The position numbers and the translations under genes are program-made. Positions 57,464 through 64,000 of a stretch of 64,000 nt of DNA are shown in pieces (position 1 is the stretch's first letter; every line of letters begins with the position of its first letter). This stretch comes from Prevotella sp. (lineage in GTDB: Bacteria; Bacteroidota; Bacteroidia; Bacteroidales; Bacteroidaceae). The stretch covers positions 62,001-126,000 of the forward strand of contig JAFZSL010000040.1 of NCBI GenBank assembly GCA_017619375.1, given 5' to 3'. The notes beneath the pieces are model-generated. The model saw only the letters and a list, made by a program, of their open reading frames with translations. It made no database searches and was not told the DNA's origin.

Positions 57464-60451
57464 CTACACCTGCTTTCTTTTCCCGCAGATGGCTTTGTAG
57501 GCACAGTAGAAGCAGGTATCCTTGTCGCTGGTGGGTTGGAATGGTTCGTTGGGCTCGAGGATATGCGCCACCAATTCTGACAGTCTTTTTTCGAAATCGG
57601 CGTTGTACTCGCTGATGTTGAGGATGTCTTGTTTGTTGAATCGCAAGACGGGGGAGTACTTTTCGTCTTTGGCTTTTTGGATGAAGAGGAGGACGGGGCT
57701 CACCGGCAAGTGATTGGGGTTCACTTCCTCGTCACGGCTCACGAGCATGGAGTAAAGCATGGTCTGTAGGAAATAGTCGCTGTGAGCGGAGATTTTTTCC
57801 GACATGAATACTTCCTCCATTCCGTTGAGGGAAAGGCTGTTTTTATTCAAATAGCCGGTCTTGTAGTCCACCACGCGGATGCGTCGCCCTTTGTCGTCTT
57901 CCACTTCGTCCAACCTGTCGATGCGTCCGCCTATCTTCACCTTGCGGGTGCCAAGGCTGGTGGTCACCTCGATGGTGGAGAAGATGTCTCCTTCATGGCC
58001 TCGGATGGTGAAGGGTGCAAGTTCTTTGTCGATGGCCATCAACTGTTGTAGGTAGCGTATCAGGACTTTGCGGTTGATAAGTTGCAACCCGTTGTATTCC
58101 GGGAGTTGTTTGTTGTCTTTCGGCTTGAAGAGGTTTTTCATGAAGGCCTTGTCCAGGTTGCGCTCTATCACGGAAGGGTTTTTCAGTACGTTGTCGATTT
58201 GCTGGGGATGTATCACCACGCCGGCATTGGCGAAGGGATGTTTGGTGTCGATTTTTTCACGGTCGACGCCGCTGATTTCGTCATAGATGAATTGGATGGA
58301 GTCATGGAAGATGCTTCCGAAAGTGCGATGGTCGATGTCGGTGGTTTCTTCTTCCGGTTCCTTGATGTTGGCCACGTATTTGTAGAAAAACAGCAGTGGG
58401 CAACGGAGATAACTGTTGATGGCGGTGGGGGAGAGTTTTGACATGGCGTTGAGGCGTTCCATCACCTTTTCGCTCTTCTCTATGCCGTATCTTTCCGTGA
58501 TGGTGGGTTTTTGCGTGGTGATGAGTGCTTGGCGTTTGATGTCATGCCGCCCTTCCACCAGGAGTTGGAGCATGAAACGGCTCTTCTCGCCGGTGTGCTT
58601 GTCATCGGCAGCGTTGCCATACATGATGGTGATGTCGGAGGCGCGTTGCAACATGCGGTAGAAATAGTAGGCGTAGATGCCCACTTTCATGTCGATGGTG
58701 GTCAGTCCGAAGGCTTTGCGGATGCTCTGTGGGATGAACGAGGGCGTGTCGATGCCTCGTGGCATGTTGCCTTCGTTGCAGGAGAGCACGAGCAAGTGGT
58801 CGAAGTCGAGGTTGCGGGTTTCCAACACGCCCATCACTTGCAGCCCGATGGCTGGTTCGCCATGGAAGGGGATGGTCGTGGTGGCGACCAGCTCTTGGAG
58901 CAGTCGTTGGTAGGTGATGGTGTCGATTTTCAGTTCGTCTTGGTCGAAGAGGTTCTGCAGGCGGTTGAGGAGGGTGTAGGCCCTGAAAAGCGACTCGTGG
59001 GTGAGGGGCTCTTCTTGCTTGTTCTGCTGGGCGGTCATCGCCACTTGTCGCAGGATGTCGAGCATCCATTGGTTCACCTCCCTGTTGGCATCGTATTCCC
59101 GGTCTTTCGTCTGTGAGATGCCGGTGTCGCGGAAGAGCAGCCGTGTGCCATCGTCCTTCTGCAACTCCTCGCGGGTGGGGAAATAGATGTGGTCGGTGAC
59201 GAGATGATGGCGCAATTCTGAAGCATCGGGGACGATGTAGGGAGCGTAGGGGTGGCTGAGAAGGGTGAGGACGAATTGCTGGCGGTACTTGTTGTTGCCG
59301 GCCCGGCCTTGGAAGGCGAGTTCGGTGAGTTGTTTCACGAGCGATGCGGCAGCTGTCTGCATGAGAGGGAAGCCTGTGGTGATGTTGATGTCGGTGACGT
59401 TTCCCGGGATGGAGTGCAGCACGGTGTGGAGCAATCCTTCGTTGCAGAGCACCACGGCGCTTCTGTTGCCGGCTTTCACACGTTGCTCGTTTTCGAGCCA
59501 TTGGTTGACGTAACGTCCTTGCATGCTGTCGGTGGTTGCACCGATGAACGTGATGTCTTTCTCTTTTTCGAATTGGTCGTAGATGTCGGAATCGTTGTCG
59601 AATTCGTTGCCAAACTCATCCACGAAGGTCTTCAGTAGTTCTCCGGCTTCGTGGGCTTGCTTGGAGTTCTTCGCAGGCATGTAGTAGTGGTCGAAGTCCC
59701 AGTAGAAGATGGCCTTCCCTGCCTGGCGGAGTCGTTTGAATAGTTGGTATTCCACCTTTTGCAGGGCGTTGAATCCGACGAAGGCATAGGTGTTGTCGCC
59801 GAAGTCAACCTCCTCGTCCTCCACCACTTCGCGGTATAGTGCTCCTTCGTAGGTCAGTCCTTGCTTTGCCAACCGTTGGCGGAAGTCGTTGTAGATGTCT
59901 CCGAGTCGGTTCCACAACTGTAGGAATTTCCTCTTCAGATAGGTTGTCTGCTCTTCATTGAAGTCTTGGAAGAAATGCTTGAGCACCTCTATCTGGGGTT
60001 CTGTGAGGTAGTCGGCGGTGTCATAACTGTGGAGGTCGCTGAGGTTGGCGAAGACCCCCTGCGCGTTGGCCATGCTCTTGTCGATGTCGTCGAAGTCGGA
60101 GAGCAGCACCTTGCCCCATGCAAAGAATTTGTCCAGGCTTTCGTCGTTTTCCGGGTAGGAGGTGAAACAGTGCCATAGGTCGCAGATGAGTTTGATGTCG
60201 TCGGCCACGATGAGTTTGGAGTGCTCGCGGAAGAGGTCGCTGATGGTGGTGATTTCGGGGCACCACAAGGGTTGTTGCGTGAGGCGCGAGAGGTGTTCCT
60301 TGAGAAAGAGCGATGCCCTTTTGTTGGGAAAGACAATGGTGACGTGGGAGAGGTCGTTGCCGTATTTCCCGTACAGGTCTCGTGCCACATGCTCGAGGAA
60401 TGGTGTGGCAAGGGGTTTGTTCTCTGCTGATGAATGATGGTTGGGTGTCAT
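57464..60451 (-). CDS. AddB-like helicase-fold/exonuclease subunit
   Basis: A 995-aa protein with a PD-(D/E)XK nuclease domain near the C-terminus (RRIRVVDYKTGYLNK). The cysteines form an AddB-type Fe-S cluster: one in NSYLRCPLLFFYKYV and three in CFYCAYKAIC. The N-terminal half has VTIVFPNKRASLFLKEHL, reminiscent of an inactivated helicase domain. With the upstream helicase-nuclease it would process double-strand ends for recombination. The start at 60451 overlaps the addA-like stop (ATGA); an in-frame ATG at 60712 lies inside the upstream gene and is rejected. Confidence 0.85.
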   Translation of the reverse strand: MTPNHHSSAENKPLATPFLEHVARDLYGKYGNDLSHVTIVFPNKRASLFLKEHLSRLTQQPLWCPEITTISDLFREHSKLIVADDIKLICDLWHCFTSYPENDESLDKFFAWGKVLLSDFDDIDKSMANAQGVFANLSDLHSYDTADYLTEPQIEVLKHFFQDFNEEQTTYLKRKFLQLWNRLGDIYNDFRQRLAKQGLTYEGALYREVVEDEEVDFGDNTYAFVGFNALQKVEYQLFKRLRQAGKAIFYWDFDHYYMPAKNSKQAHEAGELLKTFVDEFGNEFDNDSDIYDQFEKEKDITFIGATTDSMQGRYVNQWLENEQRVKAGNRSAVVLCNEGLLHTVLHSIPGNVTDINITTGFPLMQTAAASLVKQLTELAFQGRAGNNKYRQQFVLTLLSHPYAPYIVPDASELRHHLVTDHIYFPTREELQKDDGTRLLFRDTGISQTKDREYDANREVNQWMLDILRQVAMTAQQNKQEEPLTHESLFRAYTLLNRLQNLFDQDELKIDTITYQRLLQELVATTTIPFHGEPAIGLQVMGVLETRNLDFDHLLVLSCNEGNMPRGIDTPSFIPQSIRKAFGLTTIDMKVGIYAYYFYRMLQRASDITIMYGNAADDKHTGEKSRFMLQLLVEGRHDIKRQALITTQKPTITERYGIEKSEKVMERLNAMSKLSPTAINSYLRCPLLFFYKYVANIKEPEEETTDIDHRTFGSIFHDSIQFIYDEISGVDREKIDTKHPFANAGVVIHPQQIDNVLKNPSVIERNLDKAFMKNLFKPKDNKQLPEYNGLQLINRKVLIRYLQQLMAIDKELAPFTIRGHEGDIFSTIEVTTSLGTRKVKIGGRIDRLDEVEDDKGRRIRVVDYKTGYLNKNSLSLNGMEEVFMSEKISAHSDYFLQTMLYSMLVSRDEEVNPNHLPVSPVLLFIQKAKDEKYSPVLRFNKQDILNISEYNADFEKRLSELVAHILEPNEPFQPTSDKDTCFYCAYKAICGKRKQV

Positions 60452-63400
60452 GGCTTTTTCTGTGGTTTTACGGGTACGACTTTGTTTTCTCCTACATACC
60501 AGAGGAATCCCTCCACCTGGTTGTGACCCATATTCTGGAGTTGTTCGATGTATTTTTCCACTTGTTCCTTGTGTCCAGTCCAAGGCTTTCCGAATTTGTA
60601 GTCCACCACGATGGTTCGCTCGCCGTTGGTCATCACGCGGTCGGGGCGCATGTCTTTCAGTTCCCCTTCCTTGTTGTGATAGAGGATGGAGCATTCGTTG
60701 TGTAGTTTCCATTTAGGCGAGAACCATTCCTTCACTTGCTTGTTGGACAAGGCTCGTTGGAGCAGGTGGCGCAGTTCATCGGGACTGGTCTCGTCATAGA
60801 TGACGCCTTCGTGTTGCATTTGGTGCAGTACGCGCTCGATGTCGTCTACGGTTCTCAGTTTGGAGAAGATGTTGTGGAGCAGGTTGCCTCTCTCGATGTA
60901 ACTGGCTCGCAAGAGGGTGTTCTCATCTGTGGTGGTGAAGGCTTGGCTGTTGTTGCTTTGTCGGAAGGTGGCGCGTGAGGCATGTGACTTCAATCGTATG
61001 CTGATGCTCTCTTCAGGTTGCAGGAAGATGTTTTGGCTTTCATCCTTCTTCTTGGAGGTGTCCTTGGTTTCCTGGAAACACTGTCCGTAGTCGAAGACGA
61101 TGGTTTTATCTTCCTCGTTGACTTGCATTGTGGCATCGAGGGCCTCGAGTGTTTCCTTTGTGTCGTCGGGCAGGGAGTACTCGAAAGGTTGTGTCAAGAG
61201 CGGCAGGCATTGCTCTATCAGGATGCCACGGTGGGAATGGGTGTTGTCGTCCAGTTTCGATGATTTCGCCTTGAGGGTGCCGTAGACGAAGAGCCTCTCC
61301 TTGGCGCGGGTGAAGGCCACATAGAGCAGGTTGAGGTTGTCGACGGAGTTTTGGAGATGCTCGTTCTTGTAGTTCTCGTCGTATACCGTGCCTTCCATGT
61401 TCTTCCTGCTGAAACCGATGGGAATGACGGGTAGTTTGTCGAATGGCGGCGTATCGGTGTGGCACCAAAGGATGCTGTCCTTTTCCATGTTCCAGTGGCA
61501 GAAGGGGATGATGAGGTTTTCATATTCCAATCCCTTGCTTTTGTGTATGGTGACCATCCTCACTCCATCCACATTGTCGCCATGGATGTTTTTATTATGG
61601 TAGTTGTCATCCCATGCTTCCAGAAACCTGCTGATGTCCGAGGTGTTTTCTTTCATGTATTCTGCCAGGATGTCGTGGAAGGTGCACAGGTAGGCGTTTT
61701 GTCCATCCATGCGGTCAAGTTGGAAAATGTTGTAGATGCTTTCCACCAGGTCGGCAAGGGGTTGTGTGCGCAGGTGTGAGAAGTCTTGTGGGCCGCGGAA
61801 TCCCGACGGCAGCCATTCCTTGAACGCGTGTTCCACGTCGTTCTCGTCGTAGGAGAGCATCAAGGTGTCGTCGGCGATGTCGTTGCCCATGACTTGGCAT
61901 TGGAAGGTTTTTGCCAAGGTGCATTTGCCGAGCACGTCGTTCTCGTTGACGAGTATGCGCAAGGCGGTGATGATGGTGTCGACGGCGAGCGAGGAATCCA
62001 GGCGGAAGGCTTCGTCGGAGACGATGCGGATGTCGGGCTCGTTTTTTTGGAAATAGTCGGCGGTCCTCTCTATTTCCATGTTGCTGCGTGCAAGGATGGC
62101 GATGGCTCTTTGAGACACTCCGTGTGCCATCAAGTCCTTGATGGTGTCGGAGATGCGCTGCATGATGACTTCCTTGTGTGTCTCCTTTTCCATTAATTCC
62201 ACGTGCACGTAGCCGGTGTCGCCTTTGTTCTTCGCCACTTTTTGCTCCACATCGCTGTAGGCGAGTCGCAATTGGGCGGCTTGGGGACCCACGAATCCCG
62301 ACAAGCGTTGGTATTCCAGTTGCCTTGCCACGATGAAGAAATGGTTGTTGAATTCCACCACCTTTCGCGAAGAGCGGTAGTTGGTGTCGAGCGATTTCAC
62401 CTCCACCATGTTGTTGTGGAATTTGCTCTCAATGTTGTTGAGCAGTTCCCAATCGCCTGAGCGCCAGCGGTAGATGCTTTGCTTGACATCTCCCACGATG
62501 AGGTTGCTGGTGCCTTGGTGCATCAAGTCCTGCAGCAGCACTTTGAAGTTTTCCCATTGCACGGTGCTGGTGTCTTGGAACTCGTCTATCATGATGTGCT
62601 TGAGGAATGTTCCTGTCTTTTCGAAGATGAATGGCGTGTCGCTGCCTTCGATGAGGGCGTTGAGCATTCCTTGCGTGTCGCTGAGTAAGAAGCGGTTGGC
62701 GTCGTTGTTGATTTTCCTGACGCTCTGCTCGATGCTGTCGAGCAGCCTTAATTGGTCGATGTGGTTGAGGATGAGTTCAACCGACTTCTTCAGTGAAAAA
62801 CAGCGTTGGCGGTCGGCTTCTGTGGTTTGGAGGAGGGGTATCAGCCGTGTGCGTGCCAATGCGGTGATGGCGGCGCGGTCGCTTTTGCTACTGGGCCATC
62901 TCTCGGCGTCGTCAAGGAGGGGCCTGACATGAGTGCTGAGCGGTGCGTTGTTGAAATCCCCGTTTCGTAGTTTGGTGAAATAGTTATAGACACCTTGGGA
63001 ACCTTGGTAGAAGTCTTTTGATGTATAACTGGCCGTGGCCTCGAAGAACTCTTCTCCATGGGCCTTCATCGTATCTATGCACTCGTTCTTGATTTTCCAC
63101 AATTCTGCCTTGAATAGTGTGAAGAAATCGGGCTGGCTGAGTTTCGCTTGCAGTTCTTTACGATACTTCTTATAGGAATCCTTGAAGATGTTTTCACCGA
63201 ATTTCTTCACGTGTTGTATGACGTTCCATTTTTTGCCTTCATCGATTTTGCTGATGATGAATTCCATGATCCAGGAGAGGACATGGTCGTGGCTCGTGAG
63301 TGAGTCTATCATCTTGTCTACGGCCTCTTGCTCCACCTCCTTGTCGTTCAGTTCAAGACGGAGGTTGGCGGTGAGGTCGAGTTCACGGGCAAGGTTCCTG

Positions 63401-63765
63401 AGGATGCGTTGGAAGAACTTGTCTATGGTCTCCACGCGGAAGGAGGTGTAGTCGTGGATGATGTTGTTGAGTGCAAGACGGGCGTTCTCACGGACGGTTT
63501 GCTCGCTCACCTGCATCTCGCTGGTGATTTTGTCGAGGTAGTCATTGGAGTCGTCGTATCCGTTGGCCAAGCCATGGAGTTGGCTGATGATGCGTTGCTT
63601 CATCTCCTCCGTGGCCTTGTTGGTGAAGGTGACGGCAAGGATGTTGCGATAACTCTCTGGGTTGTCAACCAGGAGTTTGATGTATTCCACGGCGAGGGTG
63701 AAGGTCTTTCCGCTTCCCGCGCTGGCTTTATACACTTTCAATGGGGGGGATGAGTGATTGGTCAT
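60448..63765 (-). CDS. AddA-like UvrD-type helicase with C-terminal nuclease domain
   Basis: A 1105-aa protein. Walker A is ASAGSGKTF (residues 14-22), followed by NILAVTFTNKATEEMKQRI, and further SF1 motifs include IMIDEFQDTS and VDGVRMVTIHKSKGLE. The C-terminal RecB-type nuclease has PDRVMTNGERTIVVDYKFG. It is the motor and one nuclease of an AddAB-type complex. A promoter-like box lies at 63873 on the minus strand. Housekeeping DNA repair. Confidence 0.88.
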   Translation of the reverse strand: MTNHSSPPLKVYKASAGSGKTFTLAVEYIKLLVDNPESYRNILAVTFTNKATEEMKQRIISQLHGLANGYDDSNDYLDKITSEMQVSEQTVRENARLALNNIIHDYTSFRVETIDKFFQRILRNLARELDLTANLRLELNDKEVEQEAVDKMIDSLTSHDHVLSWIMEFIISKIDEGKKWNVIQHVKKFGENIFKDSYKKYRKELQAKLSQPDFFTLFKAELWKIKNECIDTMKAHGEEFFEATASYTSKDFYQGSQGVYNYFTKLRNGDFNNAPLSTHVRPLLDDAERWPSSKSDRAAITALARTRLIPLLQTTEADRQRCFSLKKSVELILNHIDQLRLLDSIEQSVRKINNDANRFLLSDTQGMLNALIEGSDTPFIFEKTGTFLKHIMIDEFQDTSTVQWENFKVLLQDLMHQGTSNLIVGDVKQSIYRWRSGDWELLNNIESKFHNNMVEVKSLDTNYRSSRKVVEFNNHFFIVARQLEYQRLSGFVGPQAAQLRLAYSDVEQKVAKNKGDTGYVHVELMEKETHKEVIMQRISDTIKDLMAHGVSQRAIAILARSNMEIERTADYFQKNEPDIRIVSDEAFRLDSSLAVDTIITALRILVNENDVLGKCTLAKTFQCQVMGNDIADDTLMLSYDENDVEHAFKEWLPSGFRGPQDFSHLRTQPLADLVESIYNIFQLDRMDGQNAYLCTFHDILAEYMKENTSDISRFLEAWDDNYHNKNIHGDNVDGVRMVTIHKSKGLEYENLIIPFCHWNMEKDSILWCHTDTPPFDKLPVIPIGFSRKNMEGTVYDENYKNEHLQNSVDNLNLLYVAFTRAKERLFVYGTLKAKSSKLDDNTHSHRGILIEQCLPLLTQPFEYSLPDDTKETLEALDATMQVNEEDKTIVFDYGQCFQETKDTSKKKDESQNIFLQPEESISIRLKSHASRATFRQSNNSQAFTTTDENTLLRASYIERGNLLHNIFSKLRTVDDIERVLHQMQHEGVIYDETSPDELRHLLQRALSNKQVKEWFSPKWKLHNECSILYHNKEGELKDMRPDRVMTNGERTIVVDYKFGKPWTGHKEQVEKYIEQLQNMGHNQVEGFLWYVGENKVVPVKPQKKP

Positions 63766-63872
63766 TCTTTGTATGAGATTATTGGGGGTGGGAGGGTTTG
63801 GGAGTGGATAGGAAGTAGCAGGAGTTAATGGGCGATGATGGGATGGTTGATGGTATCTTTTCTTTTTTATTG

Positions 63873-63880
63873 CAAAAGTA
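63873..63880 (-). promoter_or_regulatory. Promoter -7 box of the addAB operon
   Basis: The minus strand reads TACTTTTG (TAnnTTTG), about 108 nt before the ATG at 63765. It abuts the putative upstream box (TTG, 63870-63872) of the divergent plus-strand promoter at 63895, so the two promoters interleave. Confidence 0.55.
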
Positions 63881-63894
63881 CGCTTTTCTTTTGA

Positions 63895-63902
63895 TATTTT
63901 TG
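63895..63902 (+). promoter_or_regulatory. Promoter -7 box of the gene starting at 63979
   Basis: TATTTTTG (TAnnTTTG) about 77 nt before the ATG at 63979. It is divergent from and interleaved with the addAB promoter. Confidence 0.5.
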
Positions 63903-63978
63903 TGCTTTTGTGTGGTTGTCTGATATACTTTTTTTGTCTTTTTTGCGTTTGATAGGAAAACTGAATGAGACAGGTGGT

Positions 63979-64000
63979 ATGAAAAGGTTGCTTTTGCTTC
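63979..64000 (+). CDS. Start of a truncated gene, probable exported protein
   Basis: Only the first seven codons are in the window: ATG then Lys, Arg and four Leu codons, the beginning of a typical signal peptide. It follows a promoter-like box at 63895. No product can be named. Confidence 0.35.

Noticed and set aside
60452-60712. N-terminal extension of the AddB-like protein
   Set aside because: It overlaps the 3' coding end of the AddA-like nuclease domain; the ATGA overlap at 60448-60451 is the natural junction.

Overview
The window reads as chromosome of a Bacteroidota member, most like Prevotellaceae. The evidence is the recurring promoter box TAnnTTTG (often with a TTTG/TTG box about 20 nt upstream), the absence of Shine-Dalgarno sequences, a BspA-like leucine-rich-repeat protein, a large carboxypeptidase-regulatory-domain outer-membrane barrel, an rnfBCDGEA operon with an RseC-like leader gene, and many secreted plant-polysaccharide enzymes. 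This is inference from content; no 16S rRNA or other taxonomic marker is present.

Layout. 1-5212: the end of a surface-polysaccharide locus (sugar aminotransferase tail, glucose-1-phosphate cytidylyltransferase, two LicD-type transferases, UDP-xylose-synthase-like epimerase, UDP-glucose dehydrogenase). 5219-11684: LacI-type regulator, GH31 with PA14 insert and GH2, which looks like a small xyloglucan-type oligosaccharide unit. 11796-15598: isochorismatase-fold hydrolase; a translationally coupled PLP enzyme and LicC-like cytidylyltransferase; a lipoprotein and a GH24 lysozyme. 15846-35117: secreted and envelope genes, including PL1 pectate lyase, GH28 polygalacturonase, CE15 glucuronoyl esterase coupled to a CotH-type kinase, a double esterase, a serpin, a Ser-type sulfatase with its anaerobic maturase, an outer-membrane barrel, a DKNYY protein and a CDP-alcohol phosphotransferase. 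35297-39407: SH3 protein, then a DUF3836-like/ABC transporter/GntR operon with an obvious operator. 39460-43653: a single-module NRPS (C-A-PCP-reductase). 43760-50623: LOG-family protein, LRR protein with queH, Gfo/Idh/MocA oxidoreductase, DUF4421 and DUF1460 genes. 50775-56327: RseC and the full Rnf complex. 56350-57387: galE. 57464-63765: addAB-type recombination nuclease.

How it fits together. Pectin and xylan/xyloglucan side-chain enzymes dominate the secreted set, and the sulfatase sits beside the enzyme that would activate it. The CDP-activation pair, the two LicD proteins and the CDP-alcohol phosphotransferase together suggest head-group or phospho-substituent chemistry on surface glycans or lipids. 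Rnf and AddAB are ordinary housekeeping systems. Five secreted proteins share a short C-terminal tail motif.

Most noteworthy: the stand-alone C-A-T-R NRPS; the PLP/cytidylyltransferase pair; a CDP-alcohol phosphotransferase lacking the last aspartate of its signature; a perfect palindrome just after the promoter of the GntR-terminated operon; an 11-nt-period repeat array that incorporates the 3' end of the GH28 gene; and a tRNA-like 3' half. No complete tRNA, rRNA, CRISPR array, insertion sequence or prophage was seen.
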